NCBI GenBank assembly: GCA_016794505.1
Contig: JAEUJZ010000001.1
Coordinates: 122,126 to 186,125 of the forward strand
Direction: 5' to 3'
From: Myxococcales bacterium
Lineage (GTDB): Bacteria > Myxococcota_A > Polyangia > Palsa-1104 > JAEUJZ01
Length of the DNA: 64,000 bases
Both the position numbers and the translations under genes were made by a program. This document shows positions 8,732 through 19,600 of this stretch, one piece after another. The notes under the pieces are model-generated. The model was not told the origin of the DNA, ran no database searches, and saw only the letters and a list, made by a program, of their open reading frames with translations. Within the stretch, counting starts at the first letter, position 1, and every line of letters begins with the position of its first letter.

Positions 8732-9412
8732 CTAGGGAATGCGCAGCGAGAGGCTGTCGACGAATGCTTCGATGCTCCCCGACGTATTGATGCGAAACTG
8801 CACGTTGCCGCCGGCCGGCATGCTGCCGGTGGCCCGCAGCTCGAACCAGCCGTTGGTCACGTTCTTCAGCGTCACCGTCGGTGCCACGATGCTCTCTGGA
8901 GCAGTCAGGTTGAACAGGTCGAGCGAGATCTCGCCTGCCGAGATGCTGGTGACATTGACCCAGCCAGACAATACGAAGGTCTTGCCCGCGTCGCTGGCGC
9001 GGTTGAGATCCTGATGCAGCACATTCTGGCTGGCACCGCTGGTCCCGCTGACGCGTACCGAGCGCTCGCCGCAGTAGCGCTGCGTCGACGTGATGTCATA
9101 GGTCGTCGTCTGCATCGGGCCGCAGCAGCCCTTCCAGTTCGGAATGCTGCTCGCCGATCCTCCCAGGTTACTGGCCGTCCCGGTCAGGCTGGCCTCGAAG
9201 CCTGGATTGCCCAGCACGTTGCCGACCCCGTCCGTGCAGATCGGCGTCATGTCGCGCTCGACTCCGGCCAAGTCCGGCGGTGTGCCCTCAGTCCCCTGCG
9301 TCGCTGGCGAGCAGGCTGAAAGAACCATCCCGATCGCGCCCAGCGCCGCCCCCGCGACGGAACGAGCGCCCTTCCAAGACAGACCCCAAGGCGTGTGATT
9401 GTTGTTCCCCAT
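8732..9412 (-). CDS. Lipoprotein with carbohydrate-binding-module-like beta-sandwich
   Basis: A predicted 227-residue lipoprotein. From the ATG at 9412 there is a short basic region, a hydrophobic stretch and a lipobox ending LSAC. The mature part begins with a low-complexity linker, then LGNPGFE, the typical opening strand of CBM4/9/22-like jelly-roll domains, and ends in DSLSLRIP, the usual last strand of that fold. Several Cys residues, including a CC pair near the middle, suggest disulfides. It is probably outer-membrane or surface attached and may bind glycans; no catalytic residues are seen. The frame remains open 25 codons upstream of 9412, but that part would spoil the signal peptide. 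Confidence 0.6.
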   Translation of the reverse strand: MGNNNHTPWGLSWKGARSVAGAALGAIGMVLSACSPATQGTEGTPPDLAGVERDMTPICTDGVGNVLGNPGFEASLTGTASNLGGSASSIPNWKGCCGPMQTTTYDITSTQRYCGERSVRVSGTSGASQNVLHQDLNRASDAGKTFVLSGWVNVTSISAGEISLDLFNLTAPESIVAPTVTLKNVTNGWFELRATGSMPAGGNVQFRINTSGSIEAFVDSLSLRIP

Positions 9413-9553
9413 GGTCCGCAGGATATCAAACGCCGAACACGGACGGACAGGCGCCCTCATCCCGTCGCTGATTGCTCGACCCATCAAGACCTTGGGCCTA
9501 ACGTGGCGACGCTGTGGCCTAGGGACAGATATTCGTGATAAGACGGAAGAGTC

Positions 9554-12500
9554 TTGACCGTCTCAGACTCGCCTCAGCGCACCACCCCACGATCCGGCGG
9601 AATCCTGCTTTCGGCTCGTGGTACTGGCGCATGGTTGTTGTCGCTGCGCGAGCGGCAAAGCTGGGCGTCCGGCTGGGCGCAGCAGATCGAGGTTGAGATC
9701 CTGTTTCCCGTCGCCCAAAGTGGCCCGCCAGTCGTCGAGAACAGCGCGACACCGCCCACGGGTGCGGCGGCCACCGCGCTGCGACGACGTCGAGGCCGCG
9801 TACGGCGAGCCGATCTATGCATCGATCAGGCGGGGCTGAATCGCGCGCTTTCGCAGACGCTGCCCCGGCATAGCCCGCGGGTCCCGCCGTTTGACCGCCT
9901 GTACGCGCGCATCGAGTCTGGCGACGTGCCCACGCTCATCCTGCTCTTTCGCGTGCCGGCAGGCGGTGCCGCGTCGGGTCCATGGCCGCCCGCAGCGGCT
10001 GCGTCGCCACAGCGCCAGCCACGCAGCCAGACTGCGGATGACGCGGTGCTCGGTTATGCGCGGATCGCCCTGCGCCGCCCTCCGGCGGGCTATCACGATC
10101 TGGTGCTGGGCGTCAGCGAGCTTCTTCTGTTTGGGCCCTGCACAGTGCCAGCGCCGCTGCTTGCGCACGCGCTGCTGCAGCGCATCGCAGCCGCCCTGCT
10201 GGCGTACCGTCCCGCGGAAGCTCTGTCGGTGCCGCTGCCCACCGGCCCCGCCACTCATGGCCTGCAGTTGGGACAGACCCCCGGACTTTCCGAGCTGCGC
10301 CTAGACCTTTTGCACGATGCGCTGCTCGATACCCTGCCCCGGCATGGCTATCGCGTGGCCGATCCCACGACGGCGCCGCTCTGCGAGATCACGGCCGAGC
10401 CAGGCCGCTTGCTCTTGCGCTATGCCGCTGAGTCCAGTCGGGGGATGAACTTCAGCGATCTCGACGAGCGCCCTCGCAGCAACCCAATCATCGACGGAGC
10501 TGCGACGGTGCTGGGGGCGCCGCTGCCAGAAGTCCTGCGCATTGCAGACCACTTCGCCTACACGGGCGATGTTGCGGCGGCTCTGGCCACGTACGGCATG
10601 GCGGCCGGCAGCGCGGCGCTATCGACGCTCGCTCGGACCCGACGGCTGCAGTTCCTGTGCAGCGCCCCACCCTGTCATGAAGAGGCTGCCCAGCTTGCGC
10701 AGGGCCTGCTCGCCGATTCCGAAACAGCGATCGTGCCGCAGCTGTGCCTGGCAGCGCTGGCCAGCGCACACGGCCAGCATGCCGAGTCGGCGTCGCTGTA
10801 TCGCTGCGTCGCCGACAAAACCAGCCAGCACGTGCTGGTGCGTGCGCTCGCCAGCTACGCCGCCGCGCGGCAGCTATCGCACGAGAATCCGCAGCGTGCG
10901 GGAGATCTCGCCGTTCAGGCCGAAGGCCTCCTCACTCCGCTCGATCTCGACGATGAGGCGCGGGCGCTTCTGCGCAGCCTGGCCATTGATGCGCAGGGGC
11001 GACTGCGTTCGCCGCAGGCTGTTGTATTTGCCGATGAAGCGAGCGCCGATCCGACAGCAACGACCAGCCCGACAGCGACCGGCTCGACGGCAAGCCATCC
11101 CGAGCGAGCGGACTCTCGCCAGTCGGGGGCCATCAGCGGCACCGCGGCCCAGCGTGACCGTCAGCTAGCCGATCTGCTGCACCGCTTGCAGAACGAAGAC
11201 AGCGCAGCGACGCTGCGCCTGGTTGAGCAGGCCCTGGCTGGCCTGACGCCCGCGATGGTGCAAGCCGATCCTGGCTGGCTGCCCGTGCTGCTCTTGGCAT
11301 CGAATCTATGCGTCGCGAACGGCGAGATCGAGCGAGCACGGGCCCTGCTCTGCCAAGCGGGTTCGCAGCCGGAAGCGCTGCATCTGCGCGTGCGGCTCGA
11401 CTGGCCCGAGCTCTTGGCTGCCGAGCCTGGAAGCGCCGCCGATCTGCTGCCGGTGCTGCGCAGCTTGCAGCAGGCCAAGCAGGCCACACCGGACGAGCTG
11501 CGCGGCTTGGCCCGCCTGCTGACTCTGCGCGGAGATTACGCAGATGCACTGACCGCACAGCAGCAGGCTGGGGGGGACCCTGATGAGCTGCTCGCCGTCC
11601 TAGAGGCCTCTGGGCGCTTCGTCGATCTGCTGCGGGCTTTACGTATTCATGCAGAGCTGCGTCCTGAGTCTGCCTCGCTGCTCTTTCAGCAGGCCGGCAA
11701 CGTGGCCGAACAACAGCTGGGGGACCGCACCGAGGCCGCCACGCTGTGGCAGCACGCCGCCGAGCTCGCCACCGCCGCCAGCACCGAGACCAGCACCGAT
11801 GTCGCCGAAGCCACCGCCATCCTGTGGTTTCACGCCGGTCGGCTGTGGCACGAGTGCGGCGAGCTCGATCGCGCGTATGCCGCCTTGGGCCAAGCGGTCG
11901 CTCGGGGCGGCCGCGATCTGCCGCGCGCTCAGCTCTTGCTCGCCGATCTCGCGTATGCGCTGCAGGATTCGGAAGCCGCGACGTTTTATTACCGACAGGC
12001 GCTTCACGCGGGGCAGGTGCCTCCTGCGATGCGCGCCTCGGTCTATCTGCGCCTGGCTGAGCTGTCGCGCCAGCGCGACGACGGGTACAGCGAAGAACAG
12101 GCCCTGGCCTCGGCAGTCGAAGCGGGAGGCGGCGCGCAAGCCTGGCCGCTTCTGGCCGATCTGTTCGCGCGGCGTGGCGATCTATCTCGGCGTGCCATGG
12201 CGCAGGTCGCGTGGGCCGATCATCTGCCTGCCGATCAGCAGGCCGCCGTCTTGCTTGAGGCGGCTGCCCATGCACCGGACCTGCTTCTGGCGCGGATCGA
12301 CGACCAGCTCGTGGCTCTGCAGGCCGATGACGAGCTCGTGCGTGACCGCGTCTTGGCCCGCACCGAGGAACGAGTCGAGCCCCACGCCCGCCTGCGCGCC
12401 CTGCGCCACGACGTCGCGCGCAGCAGCAGCAGTCGCAGGCGCAAGCGAGCGCGGGCGCTGGTCGAGCTGGCGTTGCAGGTCTCGGACTACGACGCGGCGG

Positions 12501-15500
12501 TGTATGGCTGGCAGGCCATCCTCGATGCCATCGAAGACGATGCGGCGGCAGCGGGAGTTGCGGCCAGACATGGCGAATCTCATACGGGCAGCAGCGACGA
12601 TGCGATCACCGCTCCGCGGGCTCTGCTTCCCGAAAGTGGCATCCAAGCCTTCCTGGGCTTCTGGCGAACGCTGCAGCGCGCCGGGCATCGCCTAAATGTC
12701 GCCAGTGCCGACCTAGCCCACCTGCGCGAGCGCGTCGTCGAGCTGGGCAACCTGTCCGAGCAGCTGTATCGCACCGACCGCAGTCTGGCACTGCAAGGTC
12801 CAGATGCCGCAGCGCAAGGCACCGTGCGCGCCCTGCGCTGGCAAGCCGCGACCTTGGCCGAGCTCGTCGGAGAGCCGCTGACCGCCGCCCATCGCTACCT
12901 GCAGCTCTGCGCTAGCTCAAGTCCCGATCGCAAAGCGCTCTCGGGCTTTCGCAGCCTGTGTCGCGGACTGGTGAACAGCGGCCATGCATCGCAGCTTCTG
13001 GGCTTGATCGAAACCGAGCTGGATCGCCCAAACCTGCCACCTGCGGCGCTGTCGCTTCTGCGCGTCGCACAGGCAGAAGTGCAGCTGTTCCTTGGTCGCG
13101 GCGCCGACGCTGAAGGTCTGCTGGCCAGCGCGCTGCAAGGCCTGCCCACCTGCGGCCCCGCACACGCCATGCTCGGCATGCTGCTGGCCACCGCCAGTGA
13201 TTCCGAGACCAGTCAGCGCGGCTTGCGGCACCTGCTCTACGCCGCCTATGCGCCGGATGTCGCCGCGCCCGAAGCTGGAGAGTGCTCGCTGCTGGCTGCC
13301 GATCTGCTCGCCGCCGCCGGGATTACCGACGCCATCGATCTGTCGCTGTTGCAGGGGGAAGAGTTCGTCGAAAAGAGCTTCAGCGATCGCGCAACCGCCG
13401 GTACCTTCGTCGCGATTCCGGCCGACTTTCTGACCACTCCGTCGATGGATGAAGCGGTGCCGGTTCAGGTGGTCGATCCAGTCAGCGATCCACTCAGCGC
13501 CCGTGCGGCTGCCGTTCCCGAAGGACAAGGCGCCGTGCTGCCCACCTCGCTGGGCCCCGAAGAGCTGCTCTTGCACGCAGCCTCGCTTCTGCCGGGGGAT
13601 CCGCGTCCGCTCGAAGGTCTGCTGGGCCTCAGCTGGACGCGGGGACACGACTCGATGGCGCTTGAGTGCTGCGAGCGCCTGCTTGCCCTGCCCGTCGTCG
13701 AAAACGATGCCGCCGAGCGAGCGCGCCTGCGCCTAGAGCAAGGCCATGTGTACCTGCGCCTTGGCCAACCGCATGCGGCTGAGACGGCTCTGCGTCGAGC
13801 GCTTACCGACGCCCCCAGCTCGCTGCCGATCCTAAGGGCCCTGCGTGAGCTGCTGTTGGCGCCGCTCCGCGATGCGGAATCCGATGTGCCCGGCGCTGTT
13901 TCTGCCAAGCATGCGCAAGACGCTCTGGGCATCATCGAGCGCGAGCTGGGTCTGCTGCCACCGCCTCAGACCGTCGAAGAGCGACACACCCTGGCTGCGC
14001 TGTACTGCATGCGGGGGGACGTACACCGCCAGCTTGGCGACGATACCGCGGCGCGCGAAAGCTGGCGAAGGGCCGGTCAGCTCGGACTGTGGCGCGGCTT
14101 TCATCGCCTAGGCGAGTCCTTGGCGCACAGCGAAGAGTGGCTCGCTGCCGCCGATGTCGCGGGACGGGCAGCCTCGCTACTCAGCACCGACGGCGACGCA
14201 GCACAGCGGGGAGAGCTCTTGCTGCAGGCGGCCGAGTGGGCGCTGCATGCCGACGACGAGCTGCGGGCTCGTGAGCACTTGCTGCAGGCCAGCGCGATCC
14301 CAGGCGACTGCGCTGCCGAGGCCGAGGCGCGGCTGCTCACTCTCGACGGAGGACAAGACCCAGAGCGCCGACGCCGAGCGCTCGAACGTCGCTTGCAGCA
14401 CGTCCCTTCCGGTGTCGATCGCGTCGAGCTTCTGCGACGGCTGCTGCTTCTGTGCTGCGAGCAGTTCGATCGCGATGCCATGGTCTCGCATGCCGTGGCG
14501 CTGTTGCGCGAAGCCCCCGGCGATGCTCTGGCCTTGTGCGCGCTGGCCGAAGACGCCATCGAGCGCGGTCAGCTCGACATCGCAGCCGACAAGCTGAGCC
14601 AGATTGAGTCGCTGCCGCAAGGGTATCCGCGGGCCGCTCGTCTTTTGGCGTGGCTCGCCGATCAGCATGAGCGTCGTGGACACGCGGCGCAGGCCAACAC
14701 CGCGTATGAACAGCTGCTGGCCTTGGGCGAGCGCACCCAGGACCTGTCGGCCGTCGAAGACGCTCTCGAAGGCCTCTCGCGCTTGTCGGAAGAGCGCGGC
14801 GATCCGGCTACTGCATTGCGCCTGTTGCGCCGCCGCCTGCCGTACCTGCCAACCGACGCCATCGCAGCCCGGACTGCACTACGCCTGCGCTTGTGCGATC
14901 TGGCCCTGGCGCAAGCGGATCTGCTAGAGGCGCGCTCGCAGCTACAAGCCATCCTGAGCGAGCAGCCGCAGCAGCGCAGCGCGCTGGTCAAGCTGCTCGA
15001 TGTCTATCGTCGCGGCGATGGACGACCGGCTGACGTTGCCGAGTCTCTGCTCTTGCTTGAGCGCCTGCTCGATCTGGCGATGACCCCTGGCGAGCGCGCC
15101 GAGTGGCTGTATGCCCGCGGCGAGCTGCACGAGCGTCAGCGCCGTGATCTTGTGCATGCCCGAGCCGACTACGAGCGCGCCATCGCACAATGGCCGGGGC
15201 ACGCCCGTGCGCTGCGTCGCTTGGTGTATTTCGCCGCTCGTCGGGCCGACGGAGATGAAGCCGCGCGACACGTAGCCAGCCTGCAGCGCTCGGGGGCGCT
15301 TTTGGGCGATGTTCAGTGCGTCGCCGCTCTGGTCCTGGCCCTGCCCACCGAGACAGCGACCGCCGAGACACGCTCTGCTCGTCGAGAGCTGGCTCGCTCG
15401 TTTTTGCACAGCGTCGACGTGCAGGATCTGGCCGATGGCCTGCGCCTGCTCGGCTGCGATGCGCTGCGGCAACCAAAGCTGGCGCAGCGCCTGCATGATC

Positions 15501-16627
15501 TGCAGCTTTTGGATGGGCCGGTGGCGCTTGCGCTGCAGGCCGTCGGCGGTGATGCCGAGTCGTTGACCAGCGCCCTGCGCGAGCGCCTTTGGCAGCCAGC
15601 CCCAGGCGAGGCCGTAGACCGCGTATCCCGGCACTTGCAGCCGTCGGTCTTGGCTTCCCTGGCTGCGCTGGCGACACGGGCGGATCGCAGCGCTCTGGGG
15701 GCCCAGCTTCTGTATCTCAGCACGCTCTCGTTCCTCGCAGCGGTGGACAGTACAGCCAAGCCCGGCGACATCGAGCAGCGGCTGACCGATCTCGGTGCGC
15801 TGCCGATTCCCGAAGCAGCACTCGAAGCGGCTCTGGCCCAGCACTGCCCGCTTGCCGTCGAGCTTGCGCCGTTCCAGACCGCGCTATCGCTCTTGGGTCG
15901 CTATGTCTTGGGCCTGCAGGGATCGCCGCTGCGCGTCTCGCATGAGTGGGGCGAGCTACTCAGCGAACAGGCCCGCTCGCTGGGCATGCCGAGCATCGAG
16001 GTCGCGCTGCTCGACGATGGCGAGCTAGCAAGTGACGAGCAACCGGCGCTCTGCGATCCCAGCCGACCGCCGCGCTTGCGCCTTCTGCGGCGCCTGACCA
16101 CGAGCGGATCCGAGCCGCAAGCGCGCTTTGCCGCCCTGCGCGCCTTGTACCTTCTGCGCAGTGGCGTATCGCTGGTGCTGCAGCCTTCAATCGGCAGCTC
16201 GCGCATCGCGGGCCTGTTGCGGGCAGCCATCGCGCTGTGGCTGTCGAACACCAACGCCGCGCCCCGTATCGAAGACCTGACGGCAGAAGAGGCCGATTGG
16301 CTGCCGACGCTGCGCGCCTTGGCCCTGCATCCCGATCACAGCGCCGGTCTAGTGTTTGAAGCGCGCGGTGAAGCCGAGGCGCTGCTGGCGTGTTTTTCAG
16401 CGCTGGATCGCGATGCAAGTCTGTTGCATTCGCTGTGGCCTACGCTGCGCGCCCGCCTCGATCTAGAAGCCAGCCTGCGGGCCCTGGCTCAGCTCGGGGA
16501 TCCGCGAGCGGCTCTCGTCGCCATGCAGCCTCCGCAGGCCGATTTATCGACGCGCATACAGGCTCTATCAAGCGGCCCACTGGCGGATCTATGGCAGATC
16601 TTAGATGCAGTCTATTTGCATCTTTGA
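9554..16627 (+). CDS. Giant (2357-residue) tetratricopeptide-like repeat protein
   Basis: One uninterrupted frame of 2357 codons starting at TTG, 5 bases after a GGAAG motif. No signal peptide or membrane helix is seen, so it is probably cytoplasmic. Residues 1 to about 330 form a non-repetitive domain of mixed composition with an Arg-rich patch near 77-90. From about 330 to 2000 it is almost wholly helical, Ala/Leu/Arg-rich, with repeated TPR-like helix pairs (for example LYRCVADKTSQHVLVRALAS and LGQAVARGGRDLPRAQLLLA). A final region of about 350 residues looks like a separate domain. Such large TPR scaffolds are frequent in myxobacteria and usually lack assigned roles. It converges on the Pls-type synthetase gene. 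Function unknown. Confidence 0.75.
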   Translation: MTVSDSPQRTTPRSGGILLSARGTGAWLLSLRERQSWASGWAQQIEVEILFPVAQSGPPVVENSATPPTGAAATALRRRRGRVRRADLCIDQAGLNRALSQTLPRHSPRVPPFDRLYARIESGDVPTLILLFRVPAGGAASGPWPPAAAASPQRQPRSQTADDAVLGYARIALRRPPAGYHDLVLGVSELLLFGPCTVPAPLLAHALLQRIAAALLAYRPAEALSVPLPTGPATHGLQLGQTPGLSELRLDLLHDALLDTLPRHGYRVADPTTAPLCEITAEPGRLLLRYAAESSRGMNFSDLDERPRSNPIIDGAATVLGAPLPEVLRIADHFAYTGDVAAALATYGMAAGSAALSTLARTRRLQFLCSAPPCHEEAAQLAQGLLADSETAIVPQLCLAALASAHGQHAESASLYRCVADKTSQHVLVRALASYAAARQLSHENPQRAGDLAVQAEGLLTPLDLDDEARALLRSLAIDAQGRLRSPQAVVFADEASADPTATTSPTATGSTASHPERADSRQSGAISGTAAQRDRQLADLLHRLQNEDSAATLRLVEQALAGLTPAMVQADPGWLPVLLLASNLCVANGEIERARALLCQAGSQPEALHLRVRLDWPELLAAEPGSAADLLPVLRSLQQAKQATPDELRGLARLLTLRGDYADALTAQQQAGGDPDELLAVLEASGRFVDLLRALRIHAELRPESASLLFQQAGNVAEQQLGDRTEAATLWQHAAELATAASTETSTDVAEATAILWFHAGRLWHECGELDRAYAALGQAVARGGRDLPRAQLLLADLAYALQDSEAATFYYRQALHAGQVPPAMRASVYLRLAELSRQRDDGYSEEQALASAVEAGGGAQAWPLLADLFARRGDLSRRAMAQVAWADHLPADQQAAVLLEAAAHAPDLLLARIDDQLVALQADDELVRDRVLARTEERVEPHARLRALRHDVARSSSSRRRKRARALVELALQVSDYDAAVYGWQAILDAIEDDAAAAGVAARHGESHTGSSDDAITAPRALLPESGIQAFLGFWRTLQRAGHRLNVASADLAHLRERVVELGNLSEQLYRTDRSLALQGPDAAAQGTVRALRWQAATLAELVGEPLTAAHRYLQLCASSSPDRKALSGFRSLCRGLVNSGHASQLLGLIETELDRPNLPPAALSLLRVAQAEVQLFLGRGADAEGLLASALQGLPTCGPAHAMLGMLLATASDSETSQRGLRHLLYAAYAPDVAAPEAGECSLLAADLLAAAGITDAIDLSLLQGEEFVEKSFSDRATAGTFVAIPADFLTTPSMDEAVPVQVVDPVSDPLSARAAAVPEGQGAVLPTSLGPEELLLHAASLLPGDPRPLEGLLGLSWTRGHDSMALECCERLLALPVVENDAAERARLRLEQGHVYLRLGQPHAAETALRRALTDAPSSLPILRALRELLLAPLRDAESDVPGAVSAKHAQDALGIIERELGLLPPPQTVEERHTLAALYCMRGDVHRQLGDDTAARESWRRAGQLGLWRGFHRLGESLAHSEEWLAAADVAGRAASLLSTDGDAAQRGELLLQAAEWALHADDELRAREHLLQASAIPGDCAAEAEARLLTLDGGQDPERRRRALERRLQHVPSGVDRVELLRRLLLLCCEQFDRDAMVSHAVALLREAPGDALALCALAEDAIERGQLDIAADKLSQIESLPQGYPRAARLLAWLADQHERRGHAAQANTAYEQLLALGERTQDLSAVEDALEGLSRLSEERGDPATALRLLRRRLPYLPTDAIAARTALRLRLCDLALAQADLLEARSQLQAILSEQPQQRSALVKLLDVYRRGDGRPADVAESLLLLERLLDLAMTPGERAEWLYARGELHERQRRDLVHARADYERAIAQWPGHARALRRLVYFAARRADGDEAARHVASLQRSGALLGDVQCVAALVLALPTETATAETRSARRELARSFLHSVDVQDLADGLRLLGCDALRQPKLAQRLHDLQLLDGPVALALQAVGGDAESLTSALRERLWQPAPGEAVDRVSRHLQPSVLASLAALATRADRSALGAQLLYLSTLSFLAAVDSTAKPGDIEQRLTDLGALPIPEAALEAALAQHCPLAVELAPFQTALSLLGRYVLGLQGSPLRVSHEWGELLSEQARSLGMPSIEVALLDDGELASDEQPALCDPSRPPRLRLLRRLTTSGSEPQARFAALRALYLLRSGVSLVLQPSIGSSRIAGLLRAAIALWLSNTNAAPRIEDLTAEEADWLPTLRALALHPDHSAGLVFEARGEAEALLACFSALDRDASLLHSLWPTLRARLDLEASLRALAQLGDPRAALVAMQPPQADLSTRIQALSSGPLADLWQILDAVYLHL

Positions 16628-16656
16628 TCGCGCCCTGCCCGCTCTTCAGCGCGATC
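16626..16656. terminator. Hairpin between convergent genes
   Basis: GATCGCGC (16626-16633) pairs perfectly with GCGCGATC (16649-16656) across a 15-base loop, just between the giant repeat gene and the Pls-type gene. There is no T run on either side, so if it stops transcription it does so weakly or with Rho. Confidence 0.35.
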
Positions 16657-16677
16657 GCTCTGCCCGCGATACCTCAC

Positions 16678-19600
16678 TTAGGCGACAGACTGAGCCACCT
16701 GTTGCGGCGCAGCCTCTAGCGCAGGCGCGGTCTGGGCCGGATGCGGCATGCACGGCATGCACGGGATCCCGTGCCACTGTGTGTCGTGGGCCAAGGACTC
16801 GCCCTTCATCAGAAGCGACAGCGGGCCCAGCGCTGAGCGCGCCGCCATTTCCGAGTCGTACAGCACAACCGCCATGTTGCCGACAGAGCACTCGTCGCCA
16901 ATCTTCAGATACGACGACTTCATGACGCGGTCTTCAAACAGGTGGTTCTGGATCACGGCCCCCATGTTGAGCGCCGCGTAGTCGCCGATCTGCACCAGAT
17001 CGAACTCAGAAAACAGCGTGGTTTCGATGTAGCAGGCTTTGCCGATGCGGCAGCCGAGCAGGCGCAAGAAGAACGCGATGAACGGCGTGCCCAGAAACGG
17101 CGCAATGGCCGGCGCCATCACCGATTCGTAGGCGCCGTTCACCATCTCGTTCAACCAGACGTAGGGCGACCACAGCGGCTTGATGATGGGCTTGAACGTA
17201 CCCATCACCAGCCACTTCAGCGCCACGACAAACAGCGTCGCAAACAGCGCCAAGCCCAGCGTGACAAGTGGAGCCGCCAGCACCATCCCCGACACGCCAA
17301 AGCGAACATAGGCCGCGTTCATTGCCAGCAGCCCCGCGACGCTCGATGCAAGTCCGATGTAGCTTGGAATCAAGATGCGCAGGCTGTCGATGATCGCGCG
17401 CTGCGCGTACAGCTTGGGCGTCGGCTGAAAGGTCAGGCTCTCGTCGAAGTTGCCGACTACGGGGCGCCGCGGCAGCGAAAACGCGGGCGAGCCGAGCCAC
17501 TCGGTGCCGTCGGGGGTCGATGTGCCCTGCATGCCCGGCGTGACCGGCGGAATCGAGTTCACCCCCAACAGGCAGCGGTCCCCAAGGCCGGTTCCCGTCG
17601 GCAAAATGGCGCTATTGCCAACAAAGCTGCGGCGGCCGATGCGGTTGCGGCCGACCTCGAAGCGACCGCGGAACAGCCGCTTGCCGCCCACGATCGAGCC
17701 GTCAGCAAAGAAGCTCTCAGCGGCGATCTCGGTTAGCTCGGGAGCGAAGTACCAAATCGACGAAAGCTCGGCCCGCGGACCGATCTTGGCACCGAGCAAG
17801 CGCAGAAACGGCGGCAGAAACAGCGTGGTGTAAAGCGGCAGCAGCGTGGCGCGACTGGACCGCATGATCCCGTCGGACAGCCACTTGCGCAGATACAGCG
17901 GACTGTGGATGGGATAGATGCCCGGCTCAAGCCGCGAAAGGACGATCTTTTTGAGCACCGCGATGTAGGCGCACGCGATGACAACGCCCAGCGGCCCCGC
18001 CGCCAGCAACCACAGCAGGACCGCGGACTGCGGCGCGTCTTGCATCCACAACACCAGCGCCCACAGCGCCGACAAAAGCGGCAGCATTGGCAGAAGCGAC
18101 ATCAGCGAAAGCACCTGCACCAGCACCAGATGAAGCGCGCCATACAGCACCGGGCGGCGACGCAGCTCAGGGCCGATGCGGTCGGCTGACAAGGGCACCG
18201 GACCCGGCAGCGCGGGCGAGCCTCGATACGACGCGCCTGCTGCGATGCAGTGGCCATCGGGCAGCAAGGACTGATCGTCGAGGCGCGCGTGATCGCCCAT
18301 GCACGTGTTCAGGCCCAGCGCCGAGTGATTGCCGATGAAGCAGTCGCGGCCGATCGAGACGCGGCCAAAGTGAAGCTGGCCGTTTTGCACGCGATAGCCC
18401 AGAAGCTGTGTGTCGGCTCCGATGCTGGTATCGTCGCCGATGTCGATGAGATCCCAGGCTCCCAAGAGCGCCGTATCGAGCGTGCAGCCGCGGCCAATGC
18501 GGGCGCCCATCAGTCGCAGATAGATCGGCAGAAGCGGCGTGCCGACAAGCGCCCCGGCACCGCTGAGTGCCGCCAAGCGACCGACGAGCCAGGCGCGCAG
18601 GTGATAGCTGCCCCAAAGTGGGAAGCTACCTTCGCGATAGCGCCCGATGATCAGCCACTTGGCAGCGATGGCGATGGCCATGAAAACCGGCCACGAAAAA
18701 AGCGACAGCGCGACCAGCACGGCCACGAGCTGCCCCGTTCCGACCGTTCCGAACAGCCAGCCGCGTGCAAACAAAAAGAACACGGCAAACGGGATCGCAG
18801 CCACGCCATAGATCAGGTACGTCGATGCAAGCTGCAGAACGCCCGTGGCGAAGCGCGTAAGGGCCGACTGCGCGGCATAGACTTCGCGGCTGCTCTGTGG
18901 CGGATGTCCCGATGCGGCGATCCGCTCGGCCGGACCTTGTCCCAGGCCGTGAACTTCGGCGCGGTCCGCCGCATCGCGGATCAGGCTGGGTTGCAGGTGC
19001 GCGGCCAGGGCCTGCACCGTCGGAAAACGATAGGCATCGCGCACGGTCACGGGCTGATGCAAAAGGCCCTGCGTCTCGGCGCGAAGCTGCGTCACCATCT
19101 GCGCCGCGATCAGCGAGTGCCCGCCCAGATCGTGAAAGAAATCATCATCGACCGAGACCTTGGCGACGCCGAACACGCGGGCCCAAATGGCGGCGATGGT
19201 GGCTTCTAGATCGCTGCGCGGCGCGACAAAGTCCTGCTGATCGTGGACGCGGACCAGCGGCTGCGTCGGGGCCGGCAAGCGAGCGCGATCGACCTTGCCG
19301 CTGGCCAACAAGGGAAATTCCGCCAGCACATCCAGGTGGCCGGGGATCATATAGGGCGGCAGACGCGCTTCGAGATCCGCCAAGACCGATCCGCGATCCA
19401 GCTCGACGGTGTCGTCGCGCAAAAGGACGTACGCCGCCAGCTCTTGCAGGCCATCGCGACTGCACAGCTTGACGCTGGCCGATCGGATCTGCGGATGCTG
19501 CAAGAGCACGGTCTCGATCTCGGCCAGCTCGACGCGATAGCCGCGGATCTTGACCTGGCTGTCGATGCGGCCAAAAAACTCGAGCTCGCCACCATCGCTG

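Noticed and set aside
11133..12275. 380-codon Arg/Ala-rich minus-strand frame inside the giant repeat gene
   Set aside because: Composition is that of a shadow frame and no start or motif supports it.
18250..19209. 319-codon plus-strand frame inside the Pls-type gene
   Set aside because: Antisense to conserved adenylation and carrier domains; no recognisable motif.
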